Source: Budvicia aquatica DSM 5075 = ATCC 35567 (lineage in GTDB: Bacteria > Pseudomonadota > Gammaproteobacteria > Enterobacterales > Enterobacteriaceae). From it: DNA of 64,000 nt. The stretch is from contig NZ_ATYS01000002.1 of the NCBI RefSeq assembly GCF_000427805.1, positions 190 to 64,189 on the forward strand, read 5' to 3'. The first letter of the stretch is position 1; each line of letters starts with the position of its first letter. A program made the position numbers and the translations under genes. Below the pieces are notes generated by a model. That model saw only the letters and a list, made by a program, of their open reading frames with translations. It made no database searches and was not told the DNA's origin. This document shows, in pieces, positions 39,133 to 47,603 of the stretch.

Positions 39133-40137
39133 TTAAACGACAATCGCCTGTGTTAAAGGACGAACCATCATGTCAGGTATCAGGCGTTCCACGGCGTTAC
39201 TTAAGGGTTCTAAACCAAGATAGGTCTGAACAAATACCGCCGGTAGATTAATACCTGAATGCGCCAGATAACCGATGCCACCTGATGGTCGAAGATTTAT
39301 TTCCAGTAATACCGGGCTGCCGTCGGGTGCATTACGCGTCTGTACGTTGACGATACCGTCCGCTTTAAGTACTGATGCACAGGCAGTGGCTAAGTCAATA
39401 GCCGGGCCTTGGCTTTCAAACGTTTGGTAAGAACCTTTTTTGACTCGGGCTACTGCTTTAACGACGTTTCCGTTTTTGACAACCATATCAACAGAGCGTT
39501 CAGGTCCGTCTAAATAGGGCATCAATACCAGTGGCTTAAAATCTTCGTTGAGTTTCATCGCATGCAGAAACACGCCGGTATTTGCCATGCGTGAATCGGT
39601 ATCGTAAAAACAGCGCGCAGGCGGAACTTCGTCAGAAAGCTTCCAGAAACCCATGCCGTAAATGCCTTTAACCGGTTTTACGCAATATAACGCGTCATGG
39701 CCAAACGGGCGGGATTTAAGCTCATCTTCTAGCTGGCTGGCGCTGGTAATTTCAATCGAAGGAACGACGGGAAGACGGTATTGTTCCATCAGACGTGCAA
39801 ACCGAATTTTACTATCGGCAATATCGAACATTTCGACATCTGATACCCCGGTCACCAGCGTAACGCCTAAGGATTCAATCAGGCTACGATGGGCCTCATA
39901 CCATAATGTATGTTTGCCTGCGTGGAGCAGCTTTATACCATATTTGCGGATAATATCGCGTAAAAAATTCAGCCTTTCATCAACGTCTTTAGGCTCAGCT
40001 TCAGTAATATCAGAAAACTCATGAATTTCTGGTCGCTCTTGGGAGTGGGTAGAAACAATAAATAGGGAAGGGAAGAGCGACTTAATTCCGGAAATTATCT
40101 CTCTTTGAGAGGATAATCCTTCTGTAAACAGCAACAT
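39133..40137 (-). CDS. ATP-grasp ligase of Ter module
   Basis: A 334-residue ATP-grasp-fold protein. Seen are the N-terminal Rossmann-like part (LLFTEGLSSQREIISGI), a nucleotide-binding region CVKPVKGIYGMGFWKL, LVLMPYLDGPERSVDMVV and the metal-binding end PVLLEINLRPSGGIGYLAHSG. ATP-grasp enzymes join a carboxylate to an amine or similar nucleophile; the substrate is unknown. It is first in the five-gene minus operon and divergent from the terZ/A-like gene over a 663-base control region. GGAAA before ATG supports the start. Confidence 0.82.
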   Translation of the reverse strand: MLLFTEGLSSQREIISGIKSLFPSLFIVSTHSQERPEIHEFSDITEAEPKDVDERLNFLRDIIRKYGIKLLHAGKHTLWYEAHRSLIESLGVTLVTGVSDVEMFDIADSKIRFARLMEQYRLPVVPSIEITSASQLEDELKSRPFGHDALYCVKPVKGIYGMGFWKLSDEVPPARCFYDTDSRMANTGVFLHAMKLNEDFKPLVLMPYLDGPERSVDMVVKNGNVVKAVARVKKGSYQTFESQGPAIDLATACASVLKADGIVNVQTRNAPDGSPVLLEINLRPSGGIGYLAHSGINLPAVFVQTYLGLEPLSNAVERLIPDMMVRPLTQAIVV

Positions 40138-40613
40138 GAGGTGTTTCCTTATTACTTCTGAATTATATTGTTAGACGTTTATGGGATAATTATTGGTGCT
40201 GAGATGCGAGTATATCATTATGCTAATAGCAAAAACTTCCACTTTTATGAGTAAGATGACGAGAATAGTATTTTTATTTATTAAAATGAATTTATTGTGA
40301 TTTTTGTAGTCCAAACTGTGCTAGTTTGTAACTTGATGATAATCATTAAATTTGTTGGGTTGTTAAGGCATTTTTTTGTTGATTTATTAGTAAGTTAGCT
40401 TGAGATAGATAATGTGTGGTTTATCGAGGCCATATTGAATTTGTTATATAATTCATTTGGTTGTCAGCAGACGCTGATAAATAAAGTAAGATTTCAGTGG
40501 GTTAATATACCAATCCCTTATTAAATGGCTGGTTTATTAGTTTAATATTGGGTTCACAACCCTCCCGCTGTCATAAAAAATATATATTAGTGTGTTAACA
40601 TAATGTGTCATAA

Positions 40614-40652
40614 AGTTTGAAATCAACGATCATTCAAACTGTTATGTAACAG
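40614..40652. promoter_or_regulatory. Adjacent inverted repeats in Ter divergent control region
   Basis: AGTTTGAA (40614-40621) and TTCAAACT (40633-40640) form an 8-bp inverted repeat. Directly after it, CTGTTATGTAACAG (40639-40652) is a 6-bp-arm palindrome. They lie in the 663-base AT-rich gap between the divergent biosynthetic and ter operons (40138-40800), about 150 bases before the first ter gene. They may be operators; no regulator gene is adjacent. The rest of the gap shows no gene. The GTG start at 40801 is preceded by TCGGAGCG. Confidence 0.4.
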
Positions 40653-40800
40653 ATAATCTGAATGCCTACTTAGCACGGATTCTGATGCCAAACGCTAGGT
40701 TTTTTTGATGTTATCTGTAAGCATGGCAATTTGTAACACTGAACATAGCGATAATTGATTACGGACGCTATGGTTATCAAATTATATCGGAGCGCTATCA

Positions 40801-41991
40801 GTGAAAGAATTAGTTGCAGGAGGAAATGCTTCAGTACCGTCCTCTGTGTTAAAAATTAAGATCATCTCCGGCAAAGCCGCCGACATCTCAGCCTATAGTC
40901 TCTATGATAATGAAAAAGTATCTGGTGATGCGGATATGGTTTTTTACGGTCAAAAAACCAATGATGATTTGAGTATTAGCCTGATTGAAGAAGGGCTAAC
41001 GTCCGTGTTTGAAGTGGATTTAGCTAAAGTCAAAGCCGCAGTCAAAAAGATTGCCTTTGCGCTTACCTGTGATAAGAACGAAACAATTCAATCCCTTAAT
41101 CAGCTTTCTGTGCAGGTTGATAATGGCAGCCAATGCCTTATCACGGCCAGTATGGAACTGACCGGCCGCAGCGAAGCCGCGTTAATTTTGGGGGAGCTAT
41201 ATCGCCGCAATGATGAGTGGAAGTTTCGTTTTATTGCCCAGGGTTTTAACGGTGGTTTAAAACCATTGGCAGAACACTTTGGTATTGAAGTAGAAGATGA
41301 TGCAGCACCAGCACCAGCACCAGCACCAGCACCAGCACCAGCACCAGCACCAGCACCAGCACCAGCAGCGGTCACTTCGCCTTCTCCAGCAGTGAGTCCG
41401 TCAGGGAAGGTGTCATTAACCAAGCGCCAGTCGGTATCCCTGACTAAAATGTCTTCTGCGTTATCTAAGGTTGATATCGGTTTGGGCTGGGATCCGGTGA
41501 AGTCAGAGGCCAAAGGTTTCTTTGGTAAACTGGCCGGTTCCGGCAGCATCGATCTGGACGCTTCCTGTATTTTGCTTGATGCCAATAGTCAGTTACTTGA
41601 GAACGTGTGGTTTATGAGGCTCAAGTCTAAATGTCGTTCAGTTATTCACCACGGTGACAATTTGACCGGTGAAGGTGATGGCGATGATGAGGTTATTACC
41701 GTGAATCTTAACCAGCTTCCGGCCAATGTCAGTACGCTGGCTTTTACCGTAAATAGCTTCAGAGGCCAGAATTTTAATAAAGTCGCTAATGCATTCTGTC
41801 GCGTGGTTGATTCCAGTGGTAAAGAGTTGGTGCGTTATAACCTGACTGAACAAGGCGAGCACACCGGCGTATTTATTGCTTCACTTAGCCGTAATAACGG
41901 TGACTGGACCTTTAAAGCCCACGGTACGGCTATTAATGGCCGCACGGTCAAAGATATGATCCCACAAATTAAATCGGAGCTCTCTCAGTGA
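40801..41991 (+). CDS. Two-domain TerD-family protein, TerZ-like with TerA-type N-domain
   Basis: A 396-residue GTG-started protein with two TerD-family domains. Residues 1-165 match the N-domain of the next gene (TerA) closely and lack the acidic calcium motif. Residues about 168-190 are an Ala-Pro linker made by ten GCACCA units. Residues about 200-396 are a TerZ/TerD-type domain with VSLTKRQSVSLTK, IGLGWDP, DLDASCILLDA and the calcium-binding motif [13 protein letters not shown]. Canonical operons begin with a single-domain TerZ of about 193 residues, so this is a TerZ with a duplicated TerA N-domain added in front. Its stop overlaps the next start by four bases (GTGA), so translation is coupled. 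Confidence 0.85.
   Translation: MKELVAGGNASVPSSVLKIKIISGKAADISAYSLYDNEKVSGDADMVFYGQKTNDDLSISLIEEGLTSVFEVDLAKVKAAVKKIAFALTCDKNETIQSLNQLSVQVDNGSQCLITASMELTGRSEAALILGELYRRNDEWKFRFIAQGFNGGLKPLAEHFGIEVEDDAAPAPAPAPAPAPAPAPAPAPAAVTSPSPAVSPSGKVSLTKRQSVSLTKMSSALSKVDIGLGWDPVKSEAKGFFGKLAGSGSIDLDASCILLDANSQLLENVWFMRLKSKCRSVIHHGDNLTGEGDGDDEVITVNLNQLPANVSTLAFTVNSFRGQNFNKVANAFCRVVDSSGKELVRYNLTEQGEHTGVFIASLSRNNGDWTFKAHGTAINGRTVKDMIPQIKSELSQ
41305..41364 (+). repeat. Ten-unit GCACCA tandem array in the Ala-Pro linker
   Basis: Ten uninterrupted copies of the hexamer GCACCA encode (Ala-Pro)10 between the two domains of the first ter gene. Gain or loss of units would keep the reading frame and change linker length only. 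The matching linker in the next gene is Pro/Ala-rich but not a perfect repeat. Confidence 0.95.
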
Positions 41992-43166
41992 AAGAACTAG
42001 TTGCAGGAGGCAATGCTTCCGTCCCATCGTCGACGTTAAGAATTAAAATTATCTCAGGCAAAGCCGCTGACGTTTCTGCCTATCGTCTGTATGACAATGG
42101 CAAAGTGTCTGGTGATGCTGATATGGTTTTTTACGGCCAGAAAACCAATGATGACAGCAGTGTTAGCTTAGTTGAAGAAGGGCTAACCTCAGTTTTTGAA
42201 GTGAACTTGCAAAAAGTCAAAGCCGCCGTTCAGAAAATCTCTTTTGCGCTGACCTGTGATAAGAACGATACCATTCAGGTTTTGAATAAGCTGGCTGTGC
42301 AGGTTGAGTCGAATAATGAAGTGATGATTGCCAGTAATGTTGAAATGGCCGGTCGCTCGGAGGCTGCACTTATTTTAGGTGAGCTATATCGTCGTAATAA
42401 TGAATGGAAATTCCGTTTTATTGCTCAGGGGTTTAACGGTGGCTTAAAGCCGTTAGCTGAGCATTTTGGCGTAGAGGTGAATGATGATGAGCCTGCCGTG
42501 GCACCGGCACCGACGCCAGTACCACCAACGCCGGCGGCACCATCAAGCCAACCTTCTGTAAACTTAAGTAAAATTTCATTAACTAAAGAAAGCCCTAGAG
42601 TTAATCTTAACAAGAAAGATGACTTCGGCCTGATTCGCGTTAACCTAAATTGGAACCAGAAAGTTGAGAGTAAAGGCTTTTTAAACAATCTGTTAGGTTC
42701 AAATAAGGCGATTGATTTGGATCTGGGGGTGTTTGTCCGATTGAAAAATGGTGAGCAGGGCGTGATACAGGCGCTGGGCAACACCTTTGGTTCTTTTAAT
42801 TCGCCCCCATATATAGAATTACAGGGCGATGACAGAACCGGCGCCGTAACCGATGGTGAATGGCTGCATATCAACGGTTCGCAATGGAAGAATATCGACG
42901 AAGTTTTAGTCTTTGCCTTTATTTATAAAGGGGTACCTAATTGGGCTCAAACGGATGGCGTTGTGACTATTCACATGCCGGGGCAAGGGCCGATTGAAAC
43001 CCGTTTGACGGAAGGTCAAAACAGAAATGGTATGTGTGCGATTGCCCGCCTTGTCAACAACAATGGTGCAATCAGCATTGAACGAATTAATCAATATTTC
43101 AGCGGGCATAAGGATATGGATAATGCCTTCCGCTGGGGGTTTCGCTGGTCCGCTGGTTCAAAATAA
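41988..43166 (+). CDS. terA: Tellurite-resistance/stress protein TerA
   Basis: A 392-residue protein, close to the usual TerA length. The N-domain (residues 1-165) is paralogous to that of the preceding gene. A Pro-rich linker (PAVAPAPTPVPPTPAAP) leads to a C-terminal TerA-type domain with VNLNWNQKVESKGF, the altered metal site GDDRTGAVTDGEW, and the family ending YFSGHKDMDNAFRWGFRW. It starts with GTG overlapping the previous stop. TerA is a TerD-superfamily protein of the membrane-associated Ter complex that gives tellurite, phage and colicin tolerance. Confidence 0.88.
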   Translation: MKELVAGGNASVPSSTLRIKIISGKAADVSAYRLYDNGKVSGDADMVFYGQKTNDDSSVSLVEEGLTSVFEVNLQKVKAAVQKISFALTCDKNDTIQVLNKLAVQVESNNEVMIASNVEMAGRSEAALILGELYRRNNEWKFRFIAQGFNGGLKPLAEHFGVEVNDDEPAVAPAPTPVPPTPAAPSSQPSVNLSKISLTKESPRVNLNKKDDFGLIRVNLNWNQKVESKGFLNNLLGSNKAIDLDLGVFVRLKNGEQGVIQALGNTFGSFNSPPYIELQGDDRTGAVTDGEWLHINGSQWKNIDEVLVFAFIYKGVPNWAQTDGVVTIHMPGQGPIETRLTEGQNRNGMCAIARLVNNNGAISIERINQYFSGHKDMDNAFRWGFRWSAGSK

Positions 43167-43179
43167 CGGAGAGATTAAC

Positions 43180-43629
43180 ATGTTAGATAAATTAAAAGCT
43201 GCCATTCTGGCAGGTAAAGACACACTGACTAAAGAGATCGGTAAATTTAAAAACCGCGCTTTTATGGAAGCAACCGTTGCCGGCTGTGCTTTAGTCGCCG
43301 CCGCAGATGGCAGTGTCAGCAGTGAAGAAAAGCAGAAAATGGCTACTTTTATCAAAAACTCGGATGAACTGAAGGTTTTTGATATGGCCGATGTGATTGC
43401 CTTTTTTAATAAAACCGTATCGAGCTTTGAGTTTGACCATTCCATTGGTGAAGCTGAAGCATTGAAAACCGTAGGTAAACTACGTAATAACGTTGATGCC
43501 GCGCGTTTGATGATTCGAGTCTGTATTGCCGTAGGTGCCAGCGATGGTAACTTCGACGAGTCAGAGCAAAAAGTCGTCAGACAAATGGCAAAAGAGTTGA
43601 ATCTGGACCCGAGTGATTTTGGTCTGTAA
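43180..43629 (+). CDS. terB: Tellurite-resistance protein TerB
   Basis: This 149-residue all-helical protein carries the metal-binding TerB domain: CALVAAADGSVSSEEKQKMATF at the first acidic motif and CIAVGASDGNFDESEQKVV at the second, matching the two conserved DGxxxxEE-type sites. The start is the ATG at 43180, with CGGAGAG upstream; an upstream frame to 43027 lies inside terA. TerB bridges TerC in the membrane and TerD-type proteins in the cytoplasm in the proposed complex. Confidence 0.93.
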   Translation: MLDKLKAAILAGKDTLTKEIGKFKNRAFMEATVAGCALVAAADGSVSSEEKQKMATFIKNSDELKVFDMADVIAFFNKTVSSFEFDHSIGEAEALKTVGKLRNNVDAARLMIRVCIAVGASDGNFDESEQKVVRQMAKELNLDPSDFGL

Positions 43630-43658
43630 TCCTATAAATTTGAAGGTAATTGATTAGA

Positions 43659-44699
43659 ATGGAAACAACGCCATTAGGCTTCCCTATTGAGACAGTCTTA
43701 GTCTTTATTGGTATTGCGTTAGCCGCTATTTTTATCGACTTGTACGCACACCGCAAAGACTCAGTATTGAGTCTGAAGAGTGCCGTTCTTTGGTCACTGT
43801 TCTGGGTTGCTGCCGCGCTGGTATTTGGTGGTTATTTGTATATCCATCACGGGCAGAGTGTTGCAAGTCTTTACATCACGGGCTATGTGCTAGAAAAAGC
43901 ACTTTCCGTTGATAACCTGTTCGTTATGATGGCTATATTCTCATGGTTTGCTGTACCTGACGCCTATCGTCACCGCCTGCTGTACTGGGGAATTATTGGT
44001 GCGATAGTCTTTAGAGCAATCTTTGTGGTTATTGGTACCGGCCTATTGGTTCTGGGCCCATGGGTAGAAATGCTGTTTGCTGCCATCGTAGCCTTTACCG
44101 GCGTGATGATGCTTCGCAGTGGCGGAGATGATGATGAAATTGAAGATTACTCATCTCATTTTGCCTATCGCCTGGCGAAAAAGATGTTTCCGTCTTATCC
44201 AAAGCTGGCGGGCAACCGTTTCTTACTCAATCAGAAAGAGCTGGATACTGAGTTAGCTAAGCCAGAAAATGCCGACCTGGTCGGTAAAATTGGTAAAGGT
44301 ATGTTTTACGCTACGCCGCTGTTTTTGTGCGTGGTGGTGATTGAGTTAAGTGACGTGATGTTTGCATTTGACTCAGTGCCTGCGGTAATCGCCGTTAGCC
44401 GGGAACCGCTGATTGTTTATAGTGCGATGATGTTTGCTATTCTGGGCCTGCGTACATTGTACTTTGTTCTGGAAGCCATGAAGCAGTACTTAGTGCATCT
44501 GGAAAAAGCAATTATTGCACTGTTATTCTTTATTGCAGCAAAGCTGGCATTGAATGCATCAGGGCACCTGTTCGGACATGGATATTCAATAGATCCGACG
44601 ACAAGTCTATACATTGTATTAGGCATGTTAGCGCTTGGAGTATTGGCAAGTTTAATCTGGCCTGAAAAAGAAGAAAGTGATTCAGAGTCTGTATCTTAA
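43659..44699 (+). CDS. terC: Integral membrane protein TerC
   Basis: A 346-residue protein, the standard TerC length. It has about nine transmembrane helices and conserved membrane-embedded acidic residues (EKALSVDNLFVMMAIFSWF and ELSDVMFAFDSVPAVIAVS). TerC proteins are linked to metal (manganese/calcium) transport or sensing and anchor the Ter complex. The start is the ATG at 43659, preceded by GAAGG; a TTG nine bases earlier is less likely. Confidence 0.95.
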   Translation: METTPLGFPIETVLVFIGIALAAIFIDLYAHRKDSVLSLKSAVLWSLFWVAAALVFGGYLYIHHGQSVASLYITGYVLEKALSVDNLFVMMAIFSWFAVPDAYRHRLLYWGIIGAIVFRAIFVVIGTGLLVLGPWVEMLFAAIVAFTGVMMLRSGGDDDEIEDYSSHFAYRLAKKMFPSYPKLAGNRFLLNQKELDTELAKPENADLVGKIGKGMFYATPLFLCVVVIELSDVMFAFDSVPAVIAVSREPLIVYSAMMFAILGLRTLYFVLEAMKQYLVHLEKAIIALLFFIAAKLALNASGHLFGHGYSIDPTTSLYIVLGMLALGVLASLIWPEKEESDSESVS

Positions 44700-44732
44700 T
44701 TACACACGCTAAATTAATTAAAGGAGCAAGTA

Positions 44733-45311
44733 ATGGGTGTTAGTTTATCGAAAGGCGGAAACGTATCATTAAGTAAAGCCGATCCTCAAATGACTCGTGT
44801 ACTCATTGGTCTAGGATGGGATGATCGTTCTACCGATGGCGTTGATTTTGACTTAGACGCTTCCGCATTTTTATTATCTGCCAACGGTAAAGTCCGTGGT
44901 GATAACGATTTTATTTTCTACAACAACCTCAAGTCTAACTGTGGTTCTGTAGAACATACCGGCGATAACCGTACCGGTGACGGCGATGGCGATGATGAAT
45001 CTTTAAAGATCAATCTGGCCTCTATTCCGGCAGACGTGGAGAAAGTGGTCTTTACCGTGACTATTCACGATGCTGAAGCCCGCCGCCAGAATTTCGGTCA
45101 GGTAGCTAATGCGTTTATCCGCGTGGTTAACGAATTAAGCAATATTGAAATTGCACGCTATGACCTGAGTGAAGATGCATCAACCGAAACCGCAATGATT
45201 TTCGGTGAGCTGTATAGACACGGTGCAGAGTGGAAATTCCGCGCTGTAGGCCAAGGTTATGTCGGCGGTCTGGCCGCAATGGCAACCCAATATGGTATTA
45301 GTGTTGGTTAA
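44733..45311 (+). CDS. terD: Calcium-binding stress protein TerD
   Basis: A 192-residue single-domain TerD protein, the standard length. Seen are [48 protein letters not shown], and the calcium-binding motif [30 protein letters not shown] precedes the ATG. It is closely similar to terE downstream, consistent with an old tandem duplication, and sits 33 bases after terC. Confidence 0.95.
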   Translation: MGVSLSKGGNVSLSKADPQMTRVLIGLGWDDRSTDGVDFDLDASAFLLSANGKVRGDNDFIFYNNLKSNCGSVEHTGDNRTGDGDGDDESLKINLASIPADVEKVVFTVTIHDAEARRQNFGQVANAFIRVVNELSNIEIARYDLSEDASTETAMIFGELYRHGAEWKFRAVGQGYVGGLAAMATQYGISVG

Positions 45312-45378
45312 TTAAAATATGGGCTGCTTAGGCTGCCCATTTTGTAACATCTTACTCAACGTATAGGAATCAAACACC

Positions 45379-45954
45379 ATGGCAGTATCATTAAGCAAAG
45401 GCGGCAACGTCTCTTTAACTAAAGAAGCTCCAACAATGACCCAAGCGATGGTTGGCTTAGGTTGGGATACGCGTGTTACCGACGGTGCAGACTTCGATCT
45501 GGATGCGTCAGTATTTATGGTTAATGAAGCGGGTAAAGTTATTAGCGATTCTGGTTTTATTTTCTTCAACAATAAAACTAGCCCGTGTGGTTCTGTTATT
45601 CATCAGGGCGATAACCGCACTGGCGAAGGCGACGGCGACGATGAAAAAGTGCTGATTACACTGGCTAAGATCCCAGAAGACGTGAAGAAACTGGTTTTCG
45701 CCGTAACTATTCATGAAGCAGAAAAACTGAAGCAGAACTTTGGTATGGTCACTTCAGCTTTTATGCGCGTTGTTAATAACGATGGCAACCAAGAAATTGC
45801 CCGTTTTGACCTGAGTGAAGATGCTTCAACTGAAACCGCGATGATTTTCGGTGAACTGTACAAGCATGGTGCAGAGTGGAAATTCAAAGCAATCGGTCAA
45901 GGGTTTGCCGGTGGCTTAGGTGCTTTAGCCGTTCAGTATGGCGTTAATATCTAA
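45379..45954 (+). CDS. terE: Calcium-binding stress protein TerE
   Basis: A 191-residue TerD-family protein, paralogue of terD. Seen are [34 protein letters not shown], and the calcium motif [19 protein letters not shown]. It ends the plus-strand ter operon and is followed by a strong hairpin terminator. terF, often next in plasmid ter operons, is absent; separate TerY-type vWA genes lie downstream on the other strand instead. Confidence 0.94.
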   Translation: MAVSLSKGGNVSLTKEAPTMTQAMVGLGWDTRVTDGADFDLDASVFMVNEAGKVISDSGFIFFNNKTSPCGSVIHQGDNRTGEGDGDDEKVLITLAKIPEDVKKLVFAVTIHEAEKLKQNFGMVTSAFMRVVNNDGNQEIARFDLSEDASTETAMIFGELYKHGAEWKFKAIGQGFAGGLGALAVQYGVNI

Positions 45955-45980
45955 TCATTGTTTGATTAGCTTTAAATTTT

Positions 45981-46016
45981 AAAAAGGCCGCGAATGATAT
46001 TCGCGGCCTTTTTATT
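45981..46016. terminator. Bidirectional terminator between terE and the kinase gene
   Basis: A perfect 14-bp stem (45981-45994 with 46000-46013) has A-rich and T-rich flanks on its two sides, so it can end both the terE transcript and the minus-strand kinase transcript. Confidence 0.9.
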
Positions 46017-46036
46017 TTCAGCGGGTAAAGACGCTA

Positions 46037-47536
46037 TTAATTATCAACCATTTGCACGACAACCAGTCTGCCACCTTCTTCAGTTGAGAGTACAAACTGT
46101 AGTCCGTCGGTGAGCTCTAGCTTATCGCCAACGGCGATTTGGCGTTTATCCGGTAGTACCAATAAGTCTTTAATACCTTCGTTCACCAGCCACCACTGGC
46201 CGTTATGGAACTGGAAGTAGCCAACCCGTTTCTTTTGTTCATCGGTGGTTCGCTCATTCGGTGCTATCAGGCGATTAACGTGCCATTGATAAAGCGATTG
46301 GCCGGTCCAGACCATCAAACGGTGATCGTCAGGGCGATAGGAGCCTTCTTTACGCGATGAATAGAGGTTAAGGATCGGCAATTTCCCTTTATAAGGGGTA
46401 GCACAATAAGGGCAGACCGGCTGAGTTTTACCGGAGAAAACGTACCATTTTTGTTCACAGGCCGCGTTCTGGCAAGGTTGAATCAGATCAACCGTTTTGA
46501 CCAGCGCCGTTTCCCATTCATCTGCGGTTGGCCGCTTTGATGGTTCATGCAGGCCGGTGATAAAGGCCTTTTCAAACAGGGCTGACAGGTAAGGCCCCAT
46601 TACGGTATAAGGGATCTTATTGGTATCGGCCCAAGGGAGCGATGAAGCCCTGACCTGATTGAGTTTTACCGCATTGCTGTGGTCAGTCGGGTGCTCAATA
46701 AACAGCGCTTTTTCACCCATAGACAGCGATTCATCACGTAGTTCATCGTCAATATCGTGGATCTTCCCGCCGCGCAGCGGGTGGCGGTAAAACAGATACA
46801 TATAGATTAGTACGGACAGCGCATGGCGATCCGTCGATATGCTGGGCAGAAAGCGATTTTTATCATCTTTAGGCAGATGGCTGGTTTTAACCACTTCCGG
46901 AGCAATAAAGTCAGGCGTGCCGACCACGTCAGGCGGGTATTTACCCGGTACCACTAAGCCATCAATATCAATCACGCAGGCGTGGCCCTGTTCAGGGTCA
47001 ATCAGGACGTTTTTATAGCTCAGGTCACTATGACAGAGCCCGGCAGCGTGCATACGTCGTACTGCGCGACTTAACAGAATACAGACCTTAAGATAGCTGA
47101 GGGTGTCGCCCCGCTCACGCGGGTCGAGGAATTTATTCTGATTATTGGCGCTGGCAAACCATTTGCCTTCTTTTTCGCGTCCTTTGATGGACAAGAAGTC
47201 ATTATTCTTAGAACCATATTTAAAGAAGAAATGATTCTGATAAGTCGGGACGACAATCCCCAGCTTACCTTCATGTTCAATCATATCCGTCGGCCAGCAG
47301 AATAAGTCTTTCCAATATTCCCCGCCGGCCTGTTCAAAAATGCTTTGTTTAAACCGGCCGGTGATCATCTGAATTCGATCTCTGGCCTGTGCATCCTGCG
47401 GGGTTTTATAGAAGGCCACCACGTAAGATTTATCAGGCGAAAAATAGACATCCTTCATGGCTCCGGAGCCGATGATTTTGTCGACATACTGTACGGTTTT
47501 ATCATCGACCGTTTTACACGTGATAATATTTGTCAT
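46037..47536 (-). CDS. Ser/Thr protein kinase of Ter signalling module with zinc ribbon
   Basis: A 499-residue protein. The N-terminal kinase domain has a Gly-rich loop IGSGAMKDVYF (residues about 23-33), catalytic loop CHSDLSYKNVLID, the DFG-like VIDIDGL and GTPDFIAPEVV. Then comes a zinc ribbon CQNAACEQKW...CPYC, and a C-terminal about 110-residue beta-rich part that may be FHA-like. Genes for a kinase, a PP2C phosphatase and TerY-type vWA proteins are a known companion set of ter operons and are thought to set the phosphorylation state of the Ter complex. It lies 67 bases after the phosphatase gene on the same strand. Confidence 0.85.
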   Translation of the reverse strand: MTNIITCKTVDDKTVQYVDKIIGSGAMKDVYFSPDKSYVVAFYKTPQDAQARDRIQMITGRFKQSIFEQAGGEYWKDLFCWPTDMIEHEGKLGIVVPTYQNHFFFKYGSKNNDFLSIKGREKEGKWFASANNQNKFLDPRERGDTLSYLKVCILLSRAVRRMHAAGLCHSDLSYKNVLIDPEQGHACVIDIDGLVVPGKYPPDVVGTPDFIAPEVVKTSHLPKDDKNRFLPSISTDRHALSVLIYMYLFYRHPLRGGKIHDIDDELRDESLSMGEKALFIEHPTDHSNAVKLNQVRASSLPWADTNKIPYTVMGPYLSALFEKAFITGLHEPSKRPTADEWETALVKTVDLIQPCQNAACEQKWYVFSGKTQPVCPYCATPYKGKLPILNLYSSRKEGSYRPDDHRLMVWTGQSLYQWHVNRLIAPNERTTDEQKKRVGYFQFHNGQWWLVNEGIKDLLVLPDKRQIAVGDKLELTDGLQFVLSTEEGGRLVVVQMVDN

Positions 47537-47603
47537 TGTTAATCTATCCTTTCTGCATTACCCGGCATGTTTCAAGTTATCCGTTACCCAAGCGACATCG
47601 CTA

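Noticed and set aside
41100..41585. 161-codon minus-strand ORF rich in Gly-Ala
   Set aside because: It is the antisense shadow of the GCACCA repeat and the surrounding ter gene.
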